64,000 nt of DNA from Neoroseomonas lacus (GTDB lineage Bacteria; Pseudomonadota; Alphaproteobacteria; Acetobacterales; Acetobacteraceae). How positions within the stretch are numbered: the first letter of the stretch is position 1; each line of letters begins with the position of its first letter. The notes beneath the pieces are model-generated. The model had not been told where the DNA came from and ran no database searches. It was given only the letters and a program-made list of their open reading frames with translations. Location of the stretch: assembly GCF_014644535.1 (NCBI RefSeq), contig NZ_BMKW01000002.1:211034-275033 (forward strand). Direction: 5' to 3'. Below, piece after piece: positions 54,789 through 62,778 of the stretch. Made by a program: the position numbers and the translations under genes.

Positions 54789-54837
54789 GGGCCTCATAAT
54801 GCCGGGGTCGGCGGTTCAAGTCCGCCCGCCGCTACCA
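54789..54837 (+). other. 3' fragment of a tRNA-Met-like sequence
   Basis: A perfect T-arm GGCGG-TTCAAGT-CCGCC is followed by CGCCGCT, A and CCA, just as at a tRNA 3' end. Upstream, a CTCATAA stretch looks like a CAU anticodon loop with a defective stem. The matching 5' acceptor arm (AGCGGCG) is absent. I read this as a tRNA remnant, possibly an attachment-site half left by an integrated element. Confidence 0.5.
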
Positions 54838-54849
54838 ACGAGGATATTC

Positions 54850-54986
54850 GGGGACGTGCAGGGGACACTTTGGGCCGGCCGGGGACACCCCCGGCGGGCT
54901 TGGGGACGGCCGCCGCTGTCCCGGCGCTGCTCCGGGCTGCCGGGTCGGGCTGCCCCGCGGGGCCGGTCCCGGGCCGCTCAGGGGAC
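54850..54986. repeat. GGGGAC-rich segment
   Basis: GGGGAC occurs at 54850, 54861, 54881, 54902 and 54981, with AGGGAC close by, in very GC-rich DNA. Spacing is irregular. The stretch to 55122 carries no gene that I recognise. Confidence 0.45.
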
Positions 54987-55122
54987 GCGCAGGGACGGGC
55001 CCCGGCGCCGGGGCGGGGAAAAAGGCCCCCGGGCGCGGTCCGGCAGGCTCAGGGCCAGCACGGGCGGCGGCTGGGAGGGCCGGGGCTGGCTGTCCGGGCC
55101 GGGGCGCCGGGAGCCGGGCGGG

Positions 55123-55503
55123 TCAGCGGCATTGGGTCAGCAAGAGGCGGCCCCGCCAATACAGCAGCAGCCCATCCCGAAGAACCGCAGGCCTAACCCG
55201 CTGGTCGTCGCGGCCAATGACCTCAACGTGCACAGGCACCCGAAAGGCCGATGCCAGGGTGGCGACCCCTCGCTTGTGGCAGCCTGACCACGTCAGGGCC
55301 TGAGCCCAAGCGACATCGCCCCGAACCTGCCGCAGAAATTCCGGGTCAATGTCGTGGGAGACGGCGAGGTCGATATCGCTATCCGGCCGGTGGTCGCCGC
55401 GCGCCCTGCTCCCGAAAAGCCAGACGAAGCGGATCAGCGGTTCCAGCCGCGCCCAGTCAGCCTCCGCGGACAGGATCGCCTCAATGGGCGGATCAGGGAG
55501 CAT
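55123..55503 (-). CDS. MNT-type nucleotidyltransferase domain protein
   Basis: The 126-residue protein has the minimal nucleotidyltransferase core: FVWLFGSRARGDHRPDSDID, with GS and the D-x-D metal ligands. Such proteins usually pair with a HEPN partner as MNT/HEPN toxin-antitoxin modules, in which the MNT protein AMPylates the toxin. No HEPN partner is directly adjacent; the nearest HEPN-like protein is at 56843-58474 on the other strand. ATG 55503 follows GAAGGGAC. Confidence 0.75.
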   Translation of the reverse strand: MLPDPPIEAILSAEADWARLEPLIRFVWLFGSRARGDHRPDSDIDLAVSHDIDPEFLRQVRGDVAWAQALTWSGCHKRGVATLASAFRVPVHVEVIGRDDQRVRPAVLRDGLLLYWRGRLLLTQCR

Positions 55504-55556
55504 GTCCCTTCAGTTCCGCCCAGGGTCCCGCTGGCCGGCATAGAACGGCACCCGGA

Positions 55557-56296
55557 TCATTCATCCGGCCCCGCCGGCAGATTGATCGGCGCGAGCAGTT
55601 CCGGCCCGTCATTCCGCACATCGCCCACCGCCCTGCCAACCGCCCAGGCGCGCAGGTACGTGTCCGGCGCCGACACCATCAGGCCCGCGGCCGCGTCGGC
55701 ATCCTCCCCGATCCAAGTCTCCACATCATCATGCCGGACTATCACCGGCATCCGGTCGTGAATCTTCGCCAGTGGCTCGTTCGGCACGGTAGTGATCAGC
55801 GCGATGGTCCGCAGGATCGCGCCATCCGCGCCCGCCAGCCGTCCCAAATCGCCCCGACAAGGAACTCGTGGCCGTCGCGCCGCCCGATCGCCCAAGGCTG
55901 CTTCGGCGGCTTCTCGCCCGACCATTCGTAATAGGCATCCATCGGCACGAGGCATCGCCGGCGCGCAAAGCAGTCCTTGAACATGCCCGAGGTCCGTACC
56001 GTCTCCGACCTCGCGTTGATGGGCTTGCGGGCCTGCTTCAGGTCCTTGGTCCATCGCGGGACGAGGCCCCACAGCAGCGGGTCGGTCAGCAGTTCATCCG
56101 TCTCGGGGTTCCGGCGGATCGCCTTGATCGTCTGGGCCGGGCCGATGTTGAAGCGGCCCCGCGATAGCCGGCCATCCGGGTCGGCGCCTTCGCGCCCCGG
56201 CCTAGGCCGCCATTCCTCTCGGATCGATCGCCAGTCCTCCGCCCGCATGGCAGCACGCTCGGCGCTGGATGCGAACTTCGCGAACCTGCCGCACAT
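55557..56296 (-). pseudogene. SRAP (HMCES/YedK) SOS-response-associated protein, one frameshift
   Basis: The reading begins MCGRF, where Cys2 is the catalytic residue that crosslinks abasic sites in single-stranded DNA. It continues with GLVPRWTKD, INARSETV and RRCLVPMDAYYEWSG. Near 55831 the frame shifts and continues as ALITTVPNEPLAKIHDRMPV, the family's C-terminal active-site segment. The full span of 740 bases is exactly one short of a 246-residue gene, consistent with a single-base deletion in a run of G. It may be a real pseudogene or an assembly error. Confidence 0.8.
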
Positions 56297-56367
56297 CGCC
56301 CTGGCCTACCCGGGCGCCGGCGGGTTGATGAGGGAGTTCAATCCCACAAGGTCATGGCTGCGTTTGG

Positions 56368-56556
56368 TCATCCTGCCCTCCATTGGTCGCCCTCGCCGCG
56401 CCGGGCCTCCCGCGCCACCGCCTGGAGGATCGCCGACAGCCGGGACAAGACGGGGCTGGCCGCCTGCGCCGTGAAGCGGTCGGCCTCGCCCAGCCGCGAC
56501 ATCGCATGCCAACGCCTGCCCAGGCTCATGGTGAAGGCCTCGTATCCCGGCGGCAT
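56368..56556 (-). CDS. Small hypothetical protein (62 aa)
   Basis: The open frame starts MPPGYEAFTMSLGRRWHAMS and is helical and basic. Its stop overlaps the start of a further 21-residue frame (ATGA, 56368-56371). It lies six bases after the small ORF upstream and 71 bases before the SRAP gene, in the same direction. No family is recognised. Operon-like packing is the main support. Confidence 0.4.
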   Translation of the reverse strand: MPPGYEAFTMSLGRRWHAMSRLGEADRFTAQAASPVLSRLSAILQAVAREARRGEGDQWRAG

Positions 56557-56562
56557 CAGCGT

Positions 56563-56706
56563 CTAGGCCATCCCGGGGACGGTGGAATAGGGTGGCGGGT
56601 AGCCCGGCCGGCCCAGGGCTGCATGGATTGCATCATCGGCGAGGCGGGTGCCTGCCGCGACCACCCACAGGTGGCGGTTGCAGGCTTCGAGGTGGGCGTG
56701 GTTCAT
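56563..56706 (-). CDS. Small hypothetical protein (47 aa)
   Basis: The frame reads MNHAHLEACNRHLWVVAAGT and ends in a Pro/Tyr-rich tail before TAG. The frame stays open to an ATG at 56769, and no start has a clear ribosome site, so the N-terminus is uncertain. It would be the first gene of a leftward unit with the next small ORF and the SRAP gene. No family is recognised. Confidence 0.35.
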   Translation of the reverse strand: MNHAHLEACNRHLWVVAAGTRLADDAIHAALGRPGYPPPYSTVPGMA

Positions 56707-56842
56707 CGCCGCGAAGGCTATGGCGGCTCCGTGCATTTTGCACGATCGCATGGCTATCTTTCCGGCCATGTTCGCCGATGCCGCCCGGCCTGATGCCCGA
56801 AGCCGTAGCTATCATCGGCACTAACACTCAGAGGAATGCGCG

Positions 56843-58474
56843 GTGACGGGACGATACTTATCCACGCGCGAGTTTGGCCGCCTGCTCGCAGATCTGAAGA
56901 TCCGAGAGAATATCTTCCAAGACCAGATTTTAGAGTTTCTTGAATGCGAGCGAATGGTGGTCCCGGTGGCTCGCATCCGCTGGCCGCGCGGGATGATCGT
57001 TGAGGACCATGACGGTATTCCCGACCCGCCAGTCACGGCGGAAGCAAGGGCGGAGGCGGACGCTCTGATGAGCGCTTTGCGTCGCTGGAGAGGTCCCGAT
57101 GCCGAAGCCGAGGCGGAGCACCCGCTGGACGTAGTTGGCTCCCCGGGCGCTTCACTCATCACAAAAGATGTCGCTGTCGAAGCGTTCGAAGCGTGGGAGC
57201 TATTCAGGACGGAGGTGCCCAATCCTGGCCATCCGGGCCACTTCGCGGATGGCGCCGTGGATACCTACTATCACGACTGGCAAGCGTTGCTGGTTGCAGA
57301 TGCCGTTGAAACGGGCGTGCGGGTGATCGTTGATACCCGCAGAACCGAAGTGAACACCATCGTCCACAATGGATCGCTCGCAGAACTCCAGGGATTTCCG
57401 AAATTCCGCGAGATCCCCTACTGGGCACCTCGCGGCCTCACGACAGGAACTCGGTGGAGCGGATATTTTGATGCGGCAGCGCGCACGCTTGAGGTTCGGC
57501 GGCGCAAATTGTGGTCCATCTCCCTCCATCATGTCGGTCCGCCCGCCCCCGTAAGCGAGATCGAGCAAGTTGACCTTGACCGAGCCCAGCGCGAAAGGGC
57601 TCTACAGGCGCTCGACGCGCTCGGTGCGACCGAGGATTCAGTAGTCGAGTTCATTCGATATCTCTGCGAACGCTGGGGCGAGTGGCGAAATCGCGACCGC
57701 TCCTTGCTGGCGGCCGAATACCGTCGGCAGATTGCGCTGGCGACGAATATGGCGATGACGGCCTACAGCCTTGATCGCGAACTTCTGGCGCAACGGGTCG
57801 GGCGCGTGACAGGACATTTCGGGCTCACGCTCGATGCTGTCTTTCCTGACTGGTGGCGCGGAGCACGCGAGCGTCTTGAGCAAGCGCTACAGCACAGCGT
57901 ACTCCCCAACGCGCCGGCCGCAGGCGCCTTGTCCCTAACCAGTTCAGACGTGACGGATCTGTGCGATTGGCTTGAACGTCGACAGTCATTCAGGGTGGCG
58001 CTGTCGATCGCGGAGATCATAAGGCGCCAGTTCAGCGGTGACCCTGTCGATCGAGAGGCTTTGTCCAAGGAGGTGCAGTCCCTTGGCGACGCGGTGGAAC
58101 TGCTTCTCAACGATATGTTTCGTGAGGTCGGCGTGCCCATGCCGGACCAGCTCATGGCGAAGATGCGTCGCTTCTGGCGTGAGGATTCAGAGGTTTCCGG
58201 CCTTCTCACCGGAAACAGGGGCTTAGTCGCAACCTGGGGTGAAACCACCCGCGCGGATCAACTGCTCAGAATCGCGGCGATCCCGCCCGGTGTCCCGCAG
58301 CGTGAACTGGGCCAGACCCTTCTCCGGGTCGTCCTGAACCGCAACGTCGGGACACACCAGGGCACGACCAGTTGGACGGAGCCGGAGCTGCATGATGCGA
58401 CCCGCGACTTCTTGTCCGCCATGATGTTCTGCCGAAAGCAGATGCTTCTGAATCCACCGCGGCCAACGCCGTAG
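56843..58474 (+). CDS. Large protein of unknown family with C-terminal HEPN-like motif
   Basis: The 543-residue protein starts at GTG 56843 after AGAGGAA. I do not recognise the N-terminal 400 residues. They are mixed alpha/beta, without a signal peptide or TM segment. Near the C-terminus, LNRNVGTHQG gives R500-N501-x3-H505, the R-x4-H active-site motif of HEPN ribonucleases, followed by a helix and a conserved-looking DFLSAMMFCRKQML. HEPN proteins are common in antiviral and toxin systems. Base composition is less GC-rich than the chromosomal part, which suggests transfer. The HEPN call is inference from one motif in the expected position. Confidence 0.5.
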   Translation: MTGRYLSTREFGRLLADLKIRENIFQDQILEFLECERMVVPVARIRWPRGMIVEDHDGIPDPPVTAEARAEADALMSALRRWRGPDAEAEAEHPLDVVGSPGASLITKDVAVEAFEAWELFRTEVPNPGHPGHFADGAVDTYYHDWQALLVADAVETGVRVIVDTRRTEVNTIVHNGSLAELQGFPKFREIPYWAPRGLTTGTRWSGYFDAAARTLEVRRRKLWSISLHHVGPPAPVSEIEQVDLDRAQRERALQALDALGATEDSVVEFIRYLCERWGEWRNRDRSLLAAEYRRQIALATNMAMTAYSLDRELLAQRVGRVTGHFGLTLDAVFPDWWRGARERLEQALQHSVLPNAPAAGALSLTSSDVTDLCDWLERRQSFRVALSIAEIIRRQFSGDPVDREALSKEVQSLGDAVELLLNDMFREVGVPMPDQLMAKMRRFWREDSEVSGLLTGNRGLVATWGETTRADQLLRIAAIPPGVPQRELGQTLLRVVLNRNVGTHQGTTSWTEPELHDATRDFLSAMMFCRKQMLLNPPRPTP

Positions 58475-58626
58475 CCCGACGATCGCATCGATATCGCCTT
58501 GTTGAACGAGCAGTCCATGCGCGGTGTCTTGGATGTGTAGTCCGTTGGCGAATGACTTACCGGAGATTGCGGCCATGCTGATTGTCCGTGCTTGCAATCG
58601 CGGTCATCCGGGGTGCCGGCCTTCTG

Positions 58627-60030
58627 TTAACCCGGCCCATACGGCAGAAGCACATCGAGGAGGGCATGGGGAACTGGCCGGTGATCCCCAGTTACGAGGT
58701 CGAGACCGACGTCCCTAAGCGAATAGTTCTCGCTGGACGCGGCGAGCGCGGCCTCGCTCCAACGACGTACTGCCTCTCCCTCCACCCCGGCGGCGGCGAG
58801 CAGGCGGGGGATTGACGCCCTTTCGCTTGCGGTAGCGTCGTCGCCATTTAAGCGGGTGAGGAGGGTTCTCCCGACTTCCTCGTCCGCCCGAAGGATTCGG
58901 ATCGCCGCCGCGACGACCTCGGGCACCAAATCCCATGTGTCACCCGTGATCTCGTCGATGCTACGCAGGATGGCTCTTGTCCGTCCCTCAGACGTGCCGA
59001 AGACGGAGAGAAGACTCAGCGCGCTCACGCGCGGCATTTGCATCCCCTGTACCCTAGCAGCCTGCTCGTAAGACGCGAGGTCCGGGCTCCGCGGCCAGCC
59101 GATCGTCAGGCCGACAACGACCCCGACGGAGTCGGTCTCCAGTTCGCGCTGCAGACACCGTGCCACTTCCGCGTCGGCGGAGAAACTTGTGCCGAGAATT
59201 ATGCCGGCCTCCACGCTTCGCTGGTATTGGTGCAGGTTAGCTTGACCGGGCCGCATGCGCACAGCGCGGAGCGAGTGGTCGCGTAACAGCGCCGTATGTG
59301 GCGCGAGGCGCGCCAGCGCTCGCAAAGAGGAAGGTTCCAACGCATTCTCGACGCTCGAGCAGTAGTCCAGGAACGGTTGCCGGGCATCGGAGCCGCCAGT
59401 CAGTTCCGTGGCCAGTTGGTCCCAGATATAACCATTGTCACCTCCGTCGCGGAGAAGACCTTTGATGACGTCGTCGCCCAGGACGCTGCGTAGGTAGCTC
59501 CACTTACGGAGAAGGGTTGTCAGCAGTCGTCCGTTCTCGCCCATCCTGAGGTGACTTAGGGAGGAGAAGATTGGCCCGCCTTCGGGCGATGCGATCGCCA
59601 GCACCTCTCCCAGGCATTCACATTCGATCGCGGCCGCGATAGCCGCCCCGCGCACGACGTCCAAGTCGGGTCCGACGGCCCGAATCTCGGAGGCAAGGCG
59701 GCCCAGGTTTTCCGGGCTCGTCCGTTCGTCCCTCGACAGTCGGCGGTGATACCCCGTCTCGGCGGACGCCCTGACGATAGGGTTTCTTTCGGCGACGTAC
59801 TGCGGGAGGAGCGCCCGCAAGCTCGGGGAAGCCGAGGTCTTGCGGGAGACGTGATCAGTCAGCTTCGACCTCAACCGGTCAGGGAGGGGACGGGCGCGCG
59901 CGAGGATCTCCTCTTGCATTTCCGCGTCCGTCGCAAACGCCTTGGCCATCTCCGCGAGGGGAGCTCCCTTCTCCCCGACAATGGAGAGGGCGAATGCCTT
60001 CGGCCAGCACCAGGCAGAAGTGATGCAGGA
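58627..60030 (-). pseudogene. 5'-truncated large protein, repeat-rich C-terminal part
   Basis: About 465 codons of good coding character end at 58627. The product is mainly short helical repeats (LRALLPQYVAERNPIVRASA, AIAAAIECECLGEVLAIA), resembling HEAT-like scaffolds at the end of large NTPase-type proteins. The frame continues to 60120, but those codons overlap the divergent thioesterase and lack character, and there is no start with a ribosome site near 60030. I infer that a longer gene lost its 5' end. The link to defence proteins is only a suggestion from context. Confidence 0.45.
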
Positions 60031-60048
60031 CTGGCTAGGGACGCCGGC

Positions 60049-60501
60049 GTGACCCGCGAGGTGGATATCGACCGGGCCCGTGCTGCATTCGACCGCGCGG
60101 CGGCCGGACGCCAGGAACAATTCGGGAACTTTTTCCTCGCGCGGTTCCTGGGTCTCCAGATTACCTATCCGGGCGATGCCTGCGAGGTGGCCTTCGACGC
60201 GGAGGACTTCCTACTCAATCCGCAGGGCACGCTCCATGGCGGCGTCCTCGCCACCGCGCTCGACATCGCGATGGGGCATCTGATCCACAACCAGGCAGGG
60301 GCAGGCACGACGCTCGAAATGAAGGTGCAGTTCCTAGCGGCAATCCACACCGGGCGTGTGATCTGCCGAGGAGAGGCTCTGCGGCGGGGCGGCACTTGTT
60401 TCCTACGTGCCGAGGCGCGCGACGACGCAGGCCTGCTGATCGCCTACGCCACCTCCACCTGGAAGCTACTCAAGACGGCCGAAAGAGCCGCGAAACCGTA
60501 G
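60049..60501 (+). CDS. PaaI-family hotdog thioesterase
   Basis: The 150-residue protein has the HGG motif in NPQGTLHGGVLATALDIAMG, in which the family's catalytic residue lies close by, and the second strand GTTLEMKVQFLAAIHTGRVI. These enzymes hydrolyse aryl- or acyl-CoA. GTG 60049 follows CTAGGGAC; the upstream open frame lies antisense to the truncated gene and is spurious. It is 11 bp before the Bug gene, so the two form a unit with the truncated decarboxylase. Confidence 0.82.
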   Translation: MTREVDIDRARAAFDRAAAGRQEQFGNFFLARFLGLQITYPGDACEVAFDAEDFLLNPQGTLHGGVLATALDIAMGHLIHNQAGAGTTLEMKVQFLAAIHTGRVICRGEALRRGGTCFLRAEARDDAGLLIAYATSTWKLLKTAERAAKP

Positions 60502-60512
60502 GAGACGCCCAA

Positions 60513-61478
60513 ATGAGCACCCGAATTCTCCTGGCAGCCGCACTCGGCCTGGCCACCGCCCCCGCATTTGCCCAGGCACCCGCCTGGCCCGACCGTCCCA
60601 TCCGCATCGTCGTGCCCTATGGTCCGGGCGGTGGGGTAGATAGCTTCACGCGGCCGGTAGCGGCGCAACTCCAGGCACAACTCGGGCAGTCCGTCGTCGT
60701 GGATAACCGCGCCGGCGCGGGCGGCACCATAGGCGTGCTGAATGCCGCGCGCGCTCCGGCCGATGGCTACACACTGCTGTCCGGCGGCGTACACCAGCCG
60801 ATGGCAGAGGCGCTCTATCCGCAGCGAGGATATCGCATCGATGCGGATTTCGTCCCGGTGGCGATAACCGCTGTCGTGCCCAACGTGCTGGTGGTGAACC
60901 CGGCTTCGGGGTTGACCGACCTTCGTACCCTGATGGACCGCGCGCGGGCGACGCCGGACAGCCTGACCTACTGTTCCTCTGGTAGTGGCACATCTCAGCA
61001 CATCATCGCGGAGATGTTCCTGCGCGAGACCGGGCTGCGCATGCTGCATGTCCCGTATCGCGGTACCGCACCAGCGATGAACGACCTGCTCGCCGGAGTG
61101 TGCCCGATGATGTTTGACGGCATGGGCACCTCGGCGCCGCAGATCCAGGGGCAGAGGCTTCGGCCGATTGCCCTCACAGTATCGCGGCGATCGGCGCTCT
61201 TCCCGGATATCCCGACAATGTCCGAGGCGGGCGGGCCTGCGATCGATGCCGGCACCTGGTATGCGCTTTGGGCACCGGCCGGGATCCCCGTGCCGATCCT
61301 GGCGCGGTTGCGGGCGGAGGTACGTGCGGCCCTTGCCTCTCCTGCCGTGCAGCGGGTCTGGCAGCAGCAGGGCGCCGAGCCGTCCAGCGTCGGCGAGGAT
61401 CGCCTCGAAACCTATGTCCGCGAGGAGACAAGCCGTTGGAGCGGTCTGGTCACCTCGCTTGGGCTGCGCGCGGAGTGA
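60513..61478 (+). CDS. Bug/TctC-family substrate-binding protein, fourth intact copy
   Basis: The 321-residue protein has a signal peptide (about 1-20, ending AFAQ) and the motifs WPDRPIRIVVPYGPGGGVDS, NRAGAGGTIGVLNAAR and HVPYRGTAPAMNDLLAG. ATG 60513 follows AGGAGACGCC. It is flanked by a thioesterase and a ThDP decarboxylase-like gene, suggesting uptake and breakdown of one carboxylate. This copy lies inside the accessory region. Confidence 0.92.
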   Translation: MSTRILLAAALGLATAPAFAQAPAWPDRPIRIVVPYGPGGGVDSFTRPVAAQLQAQLGQSVVVDNRAGAGGTIGVLNAARAPADGYTLLSGGVHQPMAEALYPQRGYRIDADFVPVAITAVVPNVLVVNPASGLTDLRTLMDRARATPDSLTYCSSGSGTSQHIIAEMFLRETGLRMLHVPYRGTAPAMNDLLAGVCPMMFDGMGTSAPQIQGQRLRPIALTVSRRSALFPDIPTMSEAGGPAIDAGTWYALWAPAGIPVPILARLRAEVRAALASPAVQRVWQQQGAEPSSVGEDRLETYVREETSRWSGLVTSLGLRAE

Positions 61479-61483
61479 ACGCA

Positions 61484-61820
61484 ATGGCTGAGGACTACGA
61501 TTTCGGCACTGCCCGCGGCGCCTGGCCGGCGGCGATTCATACCGCGCTGACCGCACGTGGGGTGCGTCTCCTGGCGCATGTGCCCGACGGCGGGAACGCC
61601 CCACTTATCGCCCGTTGCGAGGCGGATCCCGCCATTACCGTCGTTCCGCTGACAACCGAGGAGGAAGGGGTGGGCGTCATTTCTGGCGCTTGGCTCGGGG
61701 GCATGCGGTCCGTGCTGGCGATCCAGTCATCGGGCGTTGGCAACTGCGGCAATCTCTTCGCGATGCTGCGCAGTTGCACGATGCCGGCGCTGTTGATTGT
61801 CTCGATGCGTGGCGACGGTC
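61484..61820 (+). pseudogene. Truncated sulfopyruvate/phosphonopyruvate decarboxylase alpha-like protein
   Basis: From ATG 61484 (after GGAG) about 112 residues match the N-terminal ThDP-binding subunit of ComDE-type decarboxylases: IHTALTARGVRLLAHVPDGG, VVPLTTEEEGVGVISGAWLG and SSGVGNCGNLFAMLRSC. After SMRGDG, near 61815, the sequence no longer follows the family, although the frame stays open to 62071 with low-complexity Arg/Gly-rich codons. The gene is interrupted by rearrangement. Confidence 0.65.
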
Positions 61821-62124
61821 CTGCCGACGGCGGTCATCACCCCGGCGAGCAGGCCAGCGCAGGCAATGCTGCTCCCGATCTTCCGCGACGGCGCTACGCC
61901 ATCCGAGCCGGTGAACAATGCCGGACGGCGACCAGGCGCTTCCCTGGCGTAGAGGAGGCGCCCGGTCATGGCGGCGTTCGTCACCACCGCCAGTTCGGTG
62001 AGCGGGCCACGGGTGACCGCCAGGCGCATGTCCTGATACCCGGCGCACGAAGGGCTGACCCGTGGGCTTAAGGCGACGCGGTCGGGTGTAATTCATTGGC
62101 GGGTGTGGCGTCGGGGAGCGGAGC
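61821..62124. other. Junction region between truncated decarboxylase and IS fragment
   Basis: Both strands hold open frames here, including a minus-strand frame around 61727-62029, but none matches a family I know. The last 50 bases before the transposase fragment (GGCGACGCGGTCGGGTGTAA) may be the left end of the insertion sequence. Confidence 0.3.
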
Positions 62125-62340
62125 ATGTCAGCGCTGATGATCCGAGAGGACAGGCCGCCCGGTGAACTGCGAGGACTGGCGAAGGTCGAGAGTGACCCAC
62201 GCGTGGCGCGGCGGCTGCTGGCGATTGCGGCGGCGCGGGAGGGCATGAGTCGACAGGCGGCGGCGCGGATTGCGGGGATGGACCGGCAGACGTTGCGGGG
62301 CTGGGTCATCCGCTACAATCGCGGCGGGCCATCCGATCAT
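62125..62340 (+). mobile_element. IS630-family transposase, N-terminal fragment
   Basis: ATG 62125 starts a frame whose residues VARRLLAIAAAREGMSRQAA and RIAGMDRQTLRGWVIRYN match the helix-turn-helix N-terminus of IS630-type transposases. After RYNRGGPSDHW the match ends, and the DDE catalytic domain is absent. The frame continues to 62574, but that part is not transposase-like. It is a remnant, evidence of past transposition. Confidence 0.7.
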
Positions 62341-62439
62341 TGGCCGACTTCCATTGAGCCCGACCGGTCATTCCTTAGTACGCTCGGTATGAGACCGCAG
62401 TGGAACATCTCGGGGAGGAGATCGGCGGAAATGGCGCGG

Positions 62440-62649
62440 CTACTCGCCGGTGGGGCGGACGCGGCGGCGCGGTCCCTTCTGCGCCGCCGCGTCCGCCGTC
62501 AAGCCGAGGCGGATCAGGGCCTCCGCCCCGGCCACGTCGCCGATCTGGGCCCGGTCCAGCAGTCCGGCCAGTAGGTGCCGGCGGGTTGACTTGGCCAGGG
62601 GCGTCGGCCTTCGCTGGCCGCCCCCGCCCTGGGTGCTGGTGGTGGGCAT
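62440..62649 (-). CDS. Small hypothetical protein (69 aa)
   Basis: The frame MPTTSTQGGGGQRRPTPLAK continues with STRRHLLAGLLDRAQIGDVAG, giving an Arg-rich N-terminus and a helical middle. It lies 129 bp downstream of the double RHH gene in the same direction. Its 3' part contains a perfect 17-bp hairpin. No family is recognised. Confidence 0.35.
   Translation of the reverse strand: MPTTSTQGGGGQRRPTPLAKSTRRHLLAGLLDRAQIGDVAGAEALIRLGLTADAAAQKGPRRRVRPTGE
62454..62497. repeat. Perfect 17-bp inverted repeat
   Basis: GGCGGACGCGGCGGCGC (62454-62470) and GCGCCGCCGCGTCCGCC (62481-62497) flank a 10-base loop. It overlaps the end of the small ORF and follows the IS fragment. It could be a terminator or an end of a mobile element. 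Confidence 0.7.
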
Positions 62650-62778
62650 CAACGGGGCTGGCCCGCGATCTGCGTAGCGCGGACCCGTGTCAGTAAGATT
62701 GATCGCGCGGATCGGCTTTGCACACCGCACAGTTTCCGCATTTGGAGTGCCGTTGCGAACGGGTCGCTCCCGCTTCGA

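Noticed and set aside
54762-54837. Complete tRNA-Met gene
   Set aside because: Only the T-arm and 3' acceptor are good. The 5' acceptor, positions 8-9 and the D-arm do not match, and the anticodon stem is defective.
55123-55503. MNT/HEPN toxin-antitoxin pair
   Set aside because: The nucleotidyltransferase has no adjacent small HEPN gene. The HEPN-like protein at 56843 is large, on the other strand and over 1 kb away.
56306-56371. 21-residue peptide gene before the SRAP gene
   Set aside because: An ATGA overlap with the upstream small ORF is suggestive, but the frame is too short and without features to call.
58223-58597. Minus-strand gene overlapping the end of the HEPN-like gene
   Set aside because: It is mostly antisense to the 543-aa protein and has no recognised motif; only about 120 bases lie in the gap.
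59746-60048. N-terminal extension of the thioesterase gene
   Set aside because: It lies antisense to the truncated repeat protein, is not hotdog-like, and GTG 60049 has a ribosome site.
62125-62574. Intact IS630 element
   Set aside because: The catalytic DDE part is missing and no matching terminal repeats were found around the fragment.
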